DNA from: CAYFLR01 sp964343805
GTDB lineage: Bacteria > Bdellovibrionota_B > Oligoflexia > CAYFLR01
Assembly (NCBI GenBank): GCA_964343805.1
Contig: CAYFLR010000032.1
Location: forward strand, 1 to 64,000
Reading direction: 5' to 3'
Length of the DNA: 64,000 nt
In this document: positions 45,348 through 54,306 of the stretch, piece by piece
Layout of the letters: each line of letters begins with the position of its first letter
How positions within the stretch are numbered: position 1 is the stretch's first letter
Notes under the pieces: generated by a model
Databases searched by the model: none
The model's input: only the letters and a program-made list of their open reading frames with translations
Told to the model about the DNA's origin: nothing
Program-made: the position numbers and the translations under genes

Positions 45348-45555
45348 GGGCAAAACCAAAATGCCGGCTTGAAAAAAAGACCGTCCAAACCCTCATTCTG
45401 AAGGTGGGCGCCATTTTATTGCTTTAGGCTTCTCTAAAAAAGATTAGAGCATGCACACCGCAATAAGGGAAAACTCCCTGCAAAAAAGCATAGGTTTGAG
45501 GCAACAATCAATACCTAACATTCCAGTAAACGCCCCTTACCTATTTTTTAACACT

Positions 45556-46089
45556 CTAATCAGTGGAATGAAAGGCTAAAATATTTTCCCCTAGGGTGGT
45601 GATGAGTTTACTGATATTAATCACGGCATTAATTTTATTTTGAAATTTACTCACTCCACAAAGATAATGAAGTGCAGCGGAAGAAAAAACCGAAGGAACA
45701 GGTTCAATATCTGATTCAGAAAGAGAAAAAACTCTGGTAATTTCGTCAATGATTAAACCAGCTCGAATTTCTCCCACCATTCCTACAATCACACGAGTGG
45801 TGGGTGTTTGATCTACTTTAGAAAGACCTAAAAACCGCCTTAAATTGATCACCGGTAAGATCTCCCCTCTGAGATTGATAACCCCTTCGATATAATTATG
45901 AGAAAGGGGAACAAAAGTAATATGAGGCAGCATTCTGATTTCCTGCACTTCATAAATATTTAATAAAAACTCCTCATCACCTAATTTAAATCCAATATAT
46001 TGCTTTTTAGGTTCCAAAATTTGATCCCGCTCATCAATTTGCTGAGCAGGAAACATTGAGTTTTTAGTTAATTGGTCTAAATTATCCAA
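45556..46089 (-). CDS. cheW: Chemotaxis coupling protein CheW
   Basis: A 177-aa CheW with a 28-residue N-terminal extension. The SH3-like fold shows YIGFKLGDEEFLLNIYEVQEI, IEGVINLRGEILPVINLRR and GLIIDEITRVFSLSESDIEP. It links receptors to CheA. It is 17 bases downstream of cheA on the same strand. No cheY, cheB, cheR or receptor gene is in the window. Confidence 0.95.
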   Translation of the reverse strand: MDNLDQLTKNSMFPAQQIDERDQILEPKKQYIGFKLGDEEFLLNIYEVQEIRMLPHITFVPLSHNYIEGVINLRGEILPVINLRRFLGLSKVDQTPTTRVIVGMVGEIRAGLIIDEITRVFSLSESDIEPVPSVFSSAALHYLCGVSKFQNKINAVINISKLITTLGENILAFHSTD

Positions 46090-46106
46090 TTTTTCCCCCT
46101 AGATGA

Positions 46107-48767
46107 TTACACTCCAAGTGCATTACTTTCAACAATTTCAGGTATGTCTAAAATTAAAGCCACATTTCCGTTACCTAAGACCATTCCTCCAGAAAATCCA
46201 GGAACTCCAGTGAGCAACTTACCCATGGACTTAATTACAACCTCTTGCTGAGTGACTAAGTTATCTACCACTAAACCGATTCTTTTTTCAGCAAGTCCAA
46301 CCACTACGATAAATATTTTCTCTTTTTCTCGATCAGAAAGAGCCTCGTTCTTACTGGCATACCAACATTTCATATCTCTTTCATCAAGATTAAAAGTTTG
46401 CTCCAAGCGAATGAGCGGCAACACTTGATTACGTAAAGTGATGACTTCATTTTCATTAACAACCTGAACATCCGAGGCTGAAATTCTTAAACTTTCAATT
46501 ACATTTCCAAGAGGAATTGCAAAAATTTCGCCTGCAACGTTAACCACCAAAGACTGAAGAATACCAATGGTTAGCGGCACTTTAATTGACATGGTGGTGC
46601 CTTCTCCCTCTTCGGTATCTACATCAATAATCCCCTTCAATTTGGAGATATTTCTTTTTACCACATCCATTCCCACGCCTCTTCCCGACAGGTTCGTCAC
46701 CTGCTCTGCGGTAGAGAATCCAGGAGCAAAAATGAGGTTCACAATTTCTTTTTTAGAAAGAATATCAGATTCTTTTATAACATTTTTTTCAATCGCCTTT
46801 CTTCGGATAACCTCGACAGGAATACCCTTCCCATTATCCTTAATTTCAATAACAACATTGTTACCTTCTTGATAGGATCGAAGCCAGATGGTTCCTTTAC
46901 GAGGTTTTCCTTTCTCCTCTCTCACATCGGGCATCTCAATTCCATGATCCACACTGTTTCTAATGAGGTGAACCAATGGGTCGGCAATCTCTTCTACCAA
47001 TGTTTTGTCCAGTTCTGTCTCAGCCCCTTCCACAATAAGGTCGATCTCTTTCTTTAGACCCCTCGAAGCATCACGAACCACACGGGGAAATTTATTAAAG
47101 GCATTTCCAATGGGGACCATCCTAACCTTCATTGTCACATCTTGAATGTCCGCCATATGCCGTGAAAACATCTGAATAGATTCGGTCATAAATGAGAGAA
47201 CTGAAGTATTAAGACCTTCAGTCCTTAACTCTTCTTCCACTTTTTGAAAACGACTTCTGTCTACCAAAAGCTCACCAATGAGGTTCACAAGTACATCGAG
47301 TCGTTCAATATCCACACGAATGGTGGAACTCTGCTTGGCTTTGGCAGCAGCTGGCTTTTTCTCTTCTTTCTTTTCTTCTTTTGGTTTGGCTGCACTTTCA
47401 GCCGGTTTTGCATCCCCGCTAGGAGCCTCTTCCTTGGGCTTCTCTGGTGGAGCTTCGGCTTCTTTGCCATCAACAAGAGGAGCTTTTCCATTAAGAACCC
47501 TTTTTAAGTTCTTTAGCTCAGCACGAATATCAACATTAACCTTTTCACCCGCTTCAATGAGATCAACAATGGAACGGAGTTTGTCTAAACAGATGAGAAA
47601 AAGGTCGGTGATATTGGTATTTACAGTAAACTCACCTTTTCGAACCTTATCAAAGATGTTCTCCATTTTATGAGTCAGCTTCACCATTTTAGTAAAGCCA
47701 AACATTCCGGCTGTACCCTTGAGAGTATGCGCATTTCTAAAAATATCATTAATAAGCTGATCATCTTTGGGACGCTCTTCGAGCTCTATTAGTGCATTAT
47801 CAAGGTTCTCGAATATTTCATGAACACTTTCCAAAAAGTCACTCAGGATTTCAGGGTCATCAATAACTCCTTCATCCTCTTCTAAATCCTCTTCTTCCTC
47901 CTCATCATCGTCATCATCTCCACCCGCAGGAGGTGCTTCGGCAGGGCTTTCACTTTTTGCTTCCACCGGTTCAGGTTGAACAGGCTCATCCATTTCAGCC
48001 AACATGGCCATAGCATCGTCATCGCTCATCTCTTCCGAAGCACCATCATTAGCGGCTTTTTCAACTTCTGTTGCCTCTACCGGAGCATCCATTTCAGCGA
48101 GCATCGCCATAGCATCGTCATCACTCATCTCTTCCGAAGCACCATCATCAGCGGCCTTTTCAACTTCCGCTGCATCTGCTGGAGCATCCATTTCAGCCAG
48201 CATGGCCATCGCATCATCATCGCTCATCTCATCATCAGGCGCTGATTCATCTGCCATTTTTTCAATTGTACTTTCATCCGCAGGAGTCTCCATTTCAGCC
48301 AGCATCGCCATGGCATCATCATCGCTCATCTCATCCGAGGAGGCGCCATCTCCCCCACCAGCAGCTGCATCTAAACTCGCTAATTGACCCTCAACTTCTT
48401 TGATCTTGTCAGCAAATGAAGAAATATCACCCCCATCGGCAATGCTCTCCATAATATCGCTCACCAAATCGATCCCAGAAGTTAAAGCGGTCAAGCCCTC
48501 TTTGGTTAACTTTGAGGGATCAGTGCGAAATTCACCCAGCAAATCTTCAAGTTTATGAATAAAGTGCTCCGCTTCCTCTTGTTGAAGAATACGGGCAATC
48601 CCTTTTAGGGTATGAATATTTCTAAAAAGGCTGTTAATTTTTTCATCATCGGCAACCTCTCCCCCGTCTACAGCTGTACCCACTTCTGTTAAGGTGGAAT
48701 TAATCGCCTCTAATAGATCATTGATTTCCTCACGAGACTCTTCCAATAAACTAGGGTCAATTCCCAT
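46107..48767 (-). CDS. cheA: Chemotaxis histidine kinase CheA with two Hpt domains
   Basis: An 886-aa kinase. Order: Hpt1 with phospho-acceptor His52 (NIHTLKGIARI); a linker with four copies of MSDDDAMAMLAEM (residues 147-259); an Asp/Glu run (about 284-300); Hpt2 with His347 (NAHTLKGTAGMFG). A Lys/Ala/Pro-rich linker, dimerisation helices (IRVDIERLDVLVNLIGELLV), the HATPase domain with HLIRNSVDHGIE and DNGKGIP, and a CheW-like regulatory domain follow. It autophosphorylates and passes phosphate to CheY. AGGAG supports the start. No CheY-binding P2 domain is evident; the repeats occupy the space between the Hpt domains. Confidence 0.96.
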   Translation of the reverse strand: MGIDPSLLEESREEINDLLEAINSTLTEVGTAVDGGEVADDEKINSLFRNIHTLKGIARILQQEEAEHFIHKLEDLLGEFRTDPSKLTKEGLTALTSGIDLVSDIMESIADGGDISSFADKIKEVEGQLASLDAAAGGGDGASSDEMSDDDAMAMLAEMETPADESTIEKMADESAPDDEMSDDDAMAMLAEMDAPADAAEVEKAADDGASEEMSDDDAMAMLAEMDAPVEATEVEKAANDGASEEMSDDDAMAMLAEMDEPVQPEPVEAKSESPAEAPPAGGDDDDDEEEEEDLEEDEGVIDDPEILSDFLESVHEIFENLDNALIELEERPKDDQLINDIFRNAHTLKGTAGMFGFTKMVKLTHKMENIFDKVRKGEFTVNTNITDLFLICLDKLRSIVDLIEAGEKVNVDIRAELKNLKRVLNGKAPLVDGKEAEAPPEKPKEEAPSGDAKPAESAAKPKEEKKEEKKPAAAKAKQSSTIRVDIERLDVLVNLIGELLVDRSRFQKVEEELRTEGLNTSVLSFMTESIQMFSRHMADIQDVTMKVRMVPIGNAFNKFPRVVRDASRGLKKEIDLIVEGAETELDKTLVEEIADPLVHLIRNSVDHGIEMPDVREEKGKPRKGTIWLRSYQEGNNVVIEIKDNGKGIPVEVIRRKAIEKNVIKESDILSKKEIVNLIFAPGFSTAEQVTNLSGRGVGMDVVKRNISKLKGIIDVDTEEGEGTTMSIKVPLTIGILQSLVVNVAGEIFAIPLGNVIESLRISASDVQVVNENEVITLRNQVLPLIRLEQTFNLDERDMKCWYASKNEALSDREKEKIFIVVVGLAEKRIGLVVDNLVTQQEVVIKSMGKLLTGVPGFSGGMVLGNGNVALILDIPEIVESNALGV
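47991..48329 (-). repeat. Four tandem 33-34-codon repeats inside cheA
   Basis: The CheA linker repeats MSDDDAMAMLAEM four times, starting at residues 147, 181, 214 and 247, so the unit is 33-34 codons. The DNA is also strongly similar between copies, especially the third and fourth, which suggests recent duplication. The short acidic-hydrophobic motif looks like a linear docking peptide. Confidence 0.9.
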
Positions 48768-48866
48768 ACCGTTCTCCTGATACTCCTCATCCCATTTTAA
48801 TTAAGCAGGGAGATATAGCGATGCATTTTAAACAATTATTTGCAGATAAATTTTATCTTAAATAGG

Positions 48867-49949
48867 TTAGAACTGCAATTTAGATTCTAATTTCTTTAAA
48901 GTTTCTAGCAAAACTATAGCTAAAACAAAGAAATTTTCTTTATCTATCTGTTCAATACGGTCGGTGGGCCGATGCCAATGTTCCAAATTAACAAAATCTA
49001 TAATATCAATAACAGTCAGCCCTTCCCTAGCAAAAGGCAAGTGGTCATCTTCCACGGTAATTGTGGTTCTTTCACTAAAGGGATTAAAACCAATAACCTT
49101 TAGTTTGAATAACTCATCCGCACTTTGCTTAAACTGCTTAAATAAAGCCCTTGATGAGTTGGTATCAGGAAGCAAGGATAAATTCTTTCCTCCAATCAAA
49201 TCAAAAATTATCACCTGGCCGACGTTGAAACTCTTTTTTGATGGAAGGGTGAGAATCCCATTTTTTATCTGGGCCGCCAGGTGCCGACTCCCATATGTGT
49301 TATCAGTTTTTGCGAAGGGGTGCTTAGTTTCTCCATGCAACCACTCGGGAAGTACAGACTCTTCCCCATCAAACCAAGAAAAAAGATAATTTGATTTTAG
49401 TAAACCTAGATCTATTGCTTTTTTAAGAATTGGAGCCATCGTCAAGAGAAAAGCGCTGGAAGAACCACTGTCATTAGCCCCAACAAAATCAAAGGGCAAA
49501 TTTTTTGTATCATAATGGGAACCAATGAGCGTGAGATGCCTCCCTTGTCCTTTAATAAAACCCATCACATTATTCATGGGTAGTTTCATGCTTAATTGAT
49601 CGGTTCCCTTTTGGGCATGGGGGGAATTTATTGTTGTAAGATATTTTTTATTTAAAGGATGAGGCACTTTGGCAATGAAAGAATCTACCCAATTATCAAT
49701 TTTGTTCTTTTGCAAAAAAGATACAATTAGTTCTTTAATTTGATCCTGTTGTAGGCTACCGGCTACATGGGGAGAGCTTGCTATACGCTGCACCCAACGA
49801 AAAGTTTGATCATTAAACTCGTCCCTCGAAAGCAAAGATTGAAATTTTTTTGAGGATAATGAGGATTTTTTTTGAGCGTAAAACCACAGAGTCCCAGAGG
49901 TTACAGCAATAATAAGCAAAATTGGTATGCTTTTTGCTAAAGGTTTCAG
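48867..49949 (-). CDS. Glutaminyl-peptide cyclotransferase-like M28 zinc enzyme
   Basis: About 360 aa with an N-terminal membrane or signal helix. Motifs follow the M28/glutaminyl-cyclase order: SHYDTK, VGANDSGSSSAFLL, WFDGEES, YGSRHLA, VEDDHLPFAREG and HWHRPTDRIE. Glutaminyl cyclases turn N-terminal Gln into pyroglutamate; related M28 enzymes are aminopeptidases. No ATG or GTG start exists in frame. TTG 49919 lacks a ribosome site and cuts into the hydrophobic helix. CTG 49949 has GGAGGG upstream and gives a standard MKPLAKSIPILLIIAV leader, so CTG is preferred. It lies upstream of cheA on the same strand. Confidence 0.8.
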   Translation of the reverse strand: MKPLAKSIPILLIIAVTSGTLWFYAQKKSSLSSKKFQSLLSRDEFNDQTFRWVQRIASSPHVAGSLQQDQIKELIVSFLQKNKIDNWVDSFIAKVPHPLNKKYLTTINSPHAQKGTDQLSMKLPMNNVMGFIKGQGRHLTLIGSHYDTKNLPFDFVGANDSGSSSAFLLTMAPILKKAIDLGLLKSNYLFSWFDGEESVLPEWLHGETKHPFAKTDNTYGSRHLAAQIKNGILTLPSKKSFNVGQVIIFDLIGGKNLSLLPDTNSSRALFKQFKQSADELFKLKVIGFNPFSERTTITVEDDHLPFAREGLTVIDIIDFVNLEHWHRPTDRIEQIDKENFFVLAIVLLETLKKLESKLQF

Positions 49950-50014
49950 TCTACCCTCCGAACACTATTTTACGGGAAAAAATCAAATTAAACCAGAGCT
50001 TAGGAGTTTCGGCA

Positions 50015-50194
50015 ATGAACCAAACATCACCTAACACTTCCATCAAAACCAAATTTTTAAATAGTCTTAATGTGACTTATCAAAGACTCGCTGGCAGATG
50101 GTATGCCTTCTCCGAAGTTAAAGGAGAAGTTTATTTTGGAGAGGTGCCAGAAAAAGTTATTTCCACAAGTAAAGGTAAAAAAACTCGTAACTAA
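50015..50194 (+). CDS. Small hypothetical protein
   Basis: A 59-aa basic reading frame starting at ATG 50015 with AGGAG eight bases upstream (MNQTSPNTSIKTKF..., ending GKKTRN). It contains a plausible small fold, RLAGRWYAFSEVKGEVYFGEV. It is oriented opposite to both flanking genes and stops just before the enolase 3' end. The ribosome site is the main support. Function unknown. Confidence 0.5.
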   Translation: MNQTSPNTSIKTKFLNSLNVTYQRLAGRWYAFSEVKGEVYFGEVPEKVISTSKGKKTRN

Positions 50195-50215
50195 CACTCT
50201 CCAAATTTATTCTTA

Positions 50216-51487
50216 CTAGAAGCTCTTTTTCCAGTAGTAAGTTGCTGCATCACCCAGCTCTTCCTCAATTCTTAAAAGCTGATTGTACTTACAAATACGG
50301 TCTGTTCTTGAAGCAGAGCCTGTTTTAATCTGTCCTGAATTGGTGGCCACTGCTAAATCAGCAATAAAGCTATCTTCAGTTTCACCAGATCTATGAGAAA
50401 TAATGTAGCTATGGTTAAATTTTCTTGCCAATTCGATGGTATCGAGTGTTTCTTTCACTGTTCCGATCTGATTGAGTTTAATTAGGATGGAGTTAGCACT
50501 GTCCTCTTTAATTCCGCGCTCAAGTCGCTTAGCATTCGTTACAAATAGATCGTCTCCTACTACCTGTACTTTTTGTCCCAACTGACTAGTAAAATGCTTC
50601 CATCCTTCCCAGTCATTCTCATCGAGAGGATCTTCGATAGAAAGAATTGGATAAGACTCTACTAGTTCACCCATGAAATCAGTGATACCTTTGTAGTCTA
50701 ACTTCTTTCCTTCCGCTTCCAGGTTGTATTGACCATCTTTGAAATAAGAGGCCGCTGCACAATCTAAAGCAATTCCAACATCTTTTCCAGGTTGTAAACC
50801 CGCTTTTTCAATGGAGGTCATAATTAAGTCTAGAGCTTCTCGGTTAGATTTTAAATCAGGAGCAAAACCACCTTCATCACCAACACCAGTTTGGTAGTTC
50901 TTTTCTCTTAAAACTTTTCTTAAGGAATGAAATACTTCAGCTCCCCATCTAAGAGCCTCTTTAAAACTCTCAGCTCCAATTGGCATGACCATAAATTCTT
51001 GAATATCTACATTGTTATCAGCATGCATTCCGCCGTTTAGAATATTCATAAGAGGAACTGGCATTTGGACAGAGCCAGTGCCACCTAAGTAGCGATAAAG
51101 TGGAAGACCGGAAAATTCAGCGCCAGCTCTAGCTGCAGCCATAGACACACCTAAAATAGCGTTGGCACCTAATTTGGTTTTGTTTTCGGTTCCATCTAAT
51201 TCACAGAGCTTCATATCAATAGCAGCTTGCTCAGTAACATACTCAGACATTAAAGCAGGTGCTATGATGTTATTTACATTCTCAACCGCTTTAGCAACCC
51301 CTTTACCTAGATAGCGAGACTTATCTCCATCTCTTAGTTCATGGGCTTCAAATTCACCGGTAGAAGCACCTGATGGAACAGCGGCACGTCCACCTGCACC
51401 AGATTCGGTAAAAAGTTCAACCTCAACTGTTGGGTTTCCCCTAGAATCTAAAATCTCTCTAGCATGAACTGATACAATCTTACTCAT
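50216..51487 (-). CDS. eno: Enolase
   Basis: A 423-aa enolase converting 2-phosphoglycerate to phosphoenolpyruvate. Diagnostic stretches are AREILDSRGNPTVEVEL, GVGDEGGFAPDL, SIEDPLDENDWEGW, LIKLNQIGTVKETL and SHRSGETEDSFIADLAV (the enolase signature and catalytic region). Length normal. It stands as a single gene; its own promoter is expected upstream of 51487 but no clear site was identified. Confidence 0.99.
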   Translation of the reverse strand: MSKIVSVHAREILDSRGNPTVEVELFTESGAGGRAAVPSGASTGEFEAHELRDGDKSRYLGKGVAKAVENVNNIIAPALMSEYVTEQAAIDMKLCELDGTENKTKLGANAILGVSMAAARAGAEFSGLPLYRYLGGTGSVQMPVPLMNILNGGMHADNNVDIQEFMVMPIGAESFKEALRWGAEVFHSLRKVLREKNYQTGVGDEGGFAPDLKSNREALDLIMTSIEKAGLQPGKDVGIALDCAAASYFKDGQYNLEAEGKKLDYKGITDFMGELVESYPILSIEDPLDENDWEGWKHFTSQLGQKVQVVGDDLFVTNAKRLERGIKEDSANSILIKLNQIGTVKETLDTIELARKFNHSYIISHRSGETEDSFIADLAVATNSGQIKTGSASRTDRICKYNQLLRIEEELGDAATYYWKKSF

Positions 51488-51681
51488 GGAAATCCTCCCT
51501 AATTTATAACTTAAATATTGTACTTAAGATTAACTTTCCTTCGTCAAACTCAGCTTTGGATCCGAGATGAAACAAAAGCAGAAGGATTATACATAAAATA
51601 ATATTGTCAGTCACCAGTAAATAAGCTACTTTTGACCTTAATAAAATATTTATTCATGAAAGTTAACAGAGGGAATTTCAC

Positions 51682-52572
51682 ATGGCCAGCACCTCAACCT
51701 CCGCCTTTAAACTCATTGATGATTTTCTCACCTACTTCAAAAAGAAACAGAGAGCCACTAACACTCTTTCCAGCTACCGTTCGGATCTCAAGATTTTCAA
51801 CTCCTTTCTCAGCTTTCACAGTATGTCTTTTAGGGAGGTAAATTATGAAACCCTAACCGCATTTACTGTTTTCTTAAAAACCACTCAAAATGAGAGTGCC
51901 AACACCATCAGACGGATGGTGATTTCTATAAGACAGTTCTTTGTCTATCTAGCCCAAATAGAGCATATTGAAAGTAACCTCATTGAGCATTTTAAAGTTC
52001 CACCTCGAATCGATAAACTCCCTAAAGTTTTCTCGCATCAAGAATTTGAATCGATTCTCTCTTACTATCAAGGACCTAGTTTAAAACAGCAAAGGGACCG
52101 CGCTATCGTCCTCCTAATGGGGGCTTGTGGACTCAAGGTAGGAGAGCTTTGTGAACTCAAATGGTCTGATTTTCACACCCAATCCTATCAATCCTACATT
52201 AGTGTTTCAGGTAAAAACCACCGCATTATTCCCCTGGCTCCTGACACCGCAGAAACCATTTCCCAATATAAAAAGCTCCTTCCTTTTAAAACATCCCACC
52301 AAGACAACATGATGGTCTCCTTTCGAGGAAACCGAGAAAGTGAAATTGCGGGTAAAATCAGTCGCCATGGTGTCAAATATATGATTTCCCACCTTGCCAA
52401 AGCCTTAGAAATTGAGGGCATTTCTCCTCAAACCTTTCGACATTATGCGGCCATTTGTTGGATAGAAGAGGGGTTAGATGATGAAAAAATAGCCGAATAT
52501 TTAGGGCACCAATCTCTCAGCAGCTTAGAAAAATACTATGAAGTCTCACGTCGTGACTTAGGATCAAAATGA
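51682..52572 (+). CDS. Xer-like tyrosine recombinase with altered active site
   Basis: A 296-aa protein with the XerC/XerD layout: N-terminal SAM-like DNA-binding half and C-terminal catalytic half. Tyr285 (LEKYYEV), His276 (LGHQS), Arg253 (TFRH) and Lys178 (SGKNHRIIPL) are present. The first catalytic Arg, normally in GLRVSEL, is Lys152 (GLKVGEL), and the first His of HxLRH is Gln250. It may be a divergent XerC/D with weak activity, or a DNA-binding partner. GAGGG supports ATG 51682. Its 3' end overlaps the convergent oppC-like gene by 37 bases. Confidence 0.85.
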   Translation: MASTSTSAFKLIDDFLTYFKKKQRATNTLSSYRSDLKIFNSFLSFHSMSFREVNYETLTAFTVFLKTTQNESANTIRRMVISIRQFFVYLAQIEHIESNLIEHFKVPPRIDKLPKVFSHQEFESILSYYQGPSLKQQRDRAIVLLMGACGLKVGELCELKWSDFHTQSYQSYISVSGKNHRIIPLAPDTAETISQYKKLLPFKTSHQDNMMVSFRGNRESEIAGKISRHGVKYMISHLAKALEIEGISPQTFRHYAAICWIEEGLDDEKIAEYLGHQSLSSLEKYYEVSRRDLGSK

Positions 52573-53366
52573 TCTCTTAGCGCATCACCTATAAAGTTAA
52601 TTGAAAGCACTAATATAACGATGGCAATACCCGGAACATATGAAAGACGAGGGGCCTCAAAAAGATAATCTCGCCCACTGTCTAACATTTTTCCCCAAGA
52701 AGGAGTATCAATTGGGGTCCCAAGACCTAAGAAGCTTAATGAGGATTCAGCAATGATAATTCCTGCTAAACTAAAGGTGGCAGTTACAATAATCGGAGCA
52801 ACAATATTGGGAAGTATATAAACAAAGATAATATATAAGTTAGATGCCCCCAGAACTTGGGCAGACATAACAAATTCTCTCTCTTTAATTGCCAGAACCT
52901 CTCCTCTAACCAGCCTCGCAAAACCTACCCAACCGGTGGCACAAAGAGCAATGATGGTGTTATTAACACTCGGGCCGAGCATAGCCGCAATAGCAATTGC
53001 TAGCAGTATTCCCGGAAATGCCAAGAAAATATCACATATTCGCATGATCAAAAGATCCAATGCACCTCCATAATAACCCGAAACCAATCCCACAAGAGTT
53101 CCCACTATTAGGGCACATAAAATAGTTAAGAGGGAAACATAGAGAGAAACTCGGGCACCAAAGACCATCTTACTTAGCAGATCAATTCCCTCATGATCAC
53201 AACCAAATAGGTGGGACCAACTGGGAGCACAGAGTTTATTTTGAATCATAATATCATTGGGATCATAGGGAATAATGAAGGAAGCAAAAATAGCTAGCAG
53301 GACAATGGCGATTATTATAATCACTCCTAATCCAGCAAATTTATACTTTTTCATAAAGGCTAACAT
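52536..53366 (-). CDS. Peptide-type ABC transporter permease (OppC/DppC-like)
   Basis: A 276-aa membrane protein with about six helices. It has the OppC N-terminal pattern (IPYDPNDIMIQNKLCAPSWS, LFGCDHEGIDLLSKMVFGAR) and the EAA loop EFVMSAQVLGASNLYIIFVY, followed by ILPNIVAPIIVTA. It pairs with the upstream OppB-like permease. It is the last gene of a three-gene unit that has no ATPase gene. Confidence 0.93.
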   Translation of the reverse strand: MLAFMKKYKFAGLGVIIIIAIVLLAIFASFIIPYDPNDIMIQNKLCAPSWSHLFGCDHEGIDLLSKMVFGARVSLYVSLLTILCALIVGTLVGLVSGYYGGALDLLIMRICDIFLAFPGILLAIAIAAMLGPSVNNTIIALCATGWVGFARLVRGEVLAIKEREFVMSAQVLGASNLYIIFVYILPNIVAPIIVTATFSLAGIIIAESSLSFLGLGTPIDTPSWGKMLDSGRDYLFEAPRLSYVPGIAIVILVLSINFIGDALRDHFDPKSRRETS

Positions 53367-53372
53367 GAAATT

Positions 53373-54299
53373 TCACCGATACCTAATTCGTGGATCTACT
53401 ACACTATAAACTAAATCAGTCACCAGATTCACCAGCACATAAACCATCGAAATAAAAAGAACACAGCCTTGAACCATATAAATATCCCGAGACTCAATGG
53501 AATCAATAAGCAGTGTTCCAATCCCTGGCCAATCAAAAATTCGCTCGGTTATTACAGCCCCAGCTAGTAAAGCACCGATCTGAAGACCGAGAATGGTCAC
53601 CACAGGGATTAAAGCATTTTTGAGACCATGCTTCATAATCACTTTAAAAGAGCTTAATCCTTTTGCGATGGCTGTTGTAATATAATCCTCTTCCATCACC
53701 TCTATGAGTTTGGAGCGAATCATACGAGAAAGTATGGCAGTAAGAGCTGTCCCTAAAGTAATGGCTGGCAAGACAAGAGACGAAAATCCTAACCGCTCTG
53801 AGACAGGAAACCACCCCAGCTGAATGGAAAAAAAGATAATCAATAACGGTCCCAACCAAAAGTTAGGAATGGAAACGCCCAATAGGGCAATCATCATGGA
53901 AGTATGATCCACCCAGGTATGTTTTTTTATTGCGGCCATACAACCTAAGGGCAAGGCCAATAAAATGGCCACTATAATGGAAGCAAAAGTGAGTTCTAAA
54001 GTGGCCGGAAACCGATCCACAATCGTTTGAAAGACTTTTATATTTTTATCTTTTATTGAAGTCCCAAAATCGAGGTGGGCAATTTTTTTTAGATAGATCA
54101 AATATTGGATATGCACAGGCTTATCCAGGTCATAGTAAGCCCTTAAACTCTCTTTATCAATCACCCCAGAAGCATCTTTATACATGTAATCTACAGGATC
54201 TCCAGGAATAAGCCGGAGAAGAAAAAAGACCACCGTTACAACTCCCAACATAGTAGGAATAAGCACCAGCAGTCTTTTAGCAATGTATTTTAAAAGCAT
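53373..54299 (-). CDS. Peptide-type ABC transporter permease (OppB/DppB-like)
   Basis: A 308-aa membrane protein starting MLLKYIAKRLLVLIPTMLGV, with the classical RLIPGDPVDYMY stretch, LDFGTSIKD and the EAA-type loop YITTAIAKGLSSFKVIMKHG, then LKNALIPVVTILGLQIG. It is the first inner-membrane subunit of an oligopeptide/dipeptide or nickel importer. It is 7 bases after the solute-binding gene and 6 bases before the OppC-like gene. Confidence 0.94.
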   Translation of the reverse strand: MLLKYIAKRLLVLIPTMLGVVTVVFFLLRLIPGDPVDYMYKDASGVIDKESLRAYYDLDKPVHIQYLIYLKKIAHLDFGTSIKDKNIKVFQTIVDRFPATLELTFASIIVAILLALPLGCMAAIKKHTWVDHTSMMIALLGVSIPNFWLGPLLIIFFSIQLGWFPVSERLGFSSLVLPAITLGTALTAILSRMIRSKLIEVMEEDYITTAIAKGLSSFKVIMKHGLKNALIPVVTILGLQIGALLAGAVITERIFDWPGIGTLLIDSIESRDIYMVQGCVLFISMVYVLVNLVTDLVYSVVDPRIRYR

Positions 54300-54306
54300 A
54301 GGGGTA

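Noticed and set aside
45421..45450. Small inverted repeat CTCTAA...TTAGAG between the paralogous pair and cheW
   Set aside because: The stem is only six AT-rich pairs with no T run on either strand, so a terminator call is not supported.
47991..48329. Direct repeats that could suggest a CRISPR array
   Set aside because: Repeat units of about 100 bases adjoin without unique spacers and translate in frame as CheA linker; no cas genes are nearby.
47976..48387. Repetitive rightward reading frames (Ser/Ile-rich, 89 and 127 aa) opposite cheA
   Set aside because: They are the reverse complement of the acidic tandem repeats in CheA; the repeat explains both the open frame and the composition.
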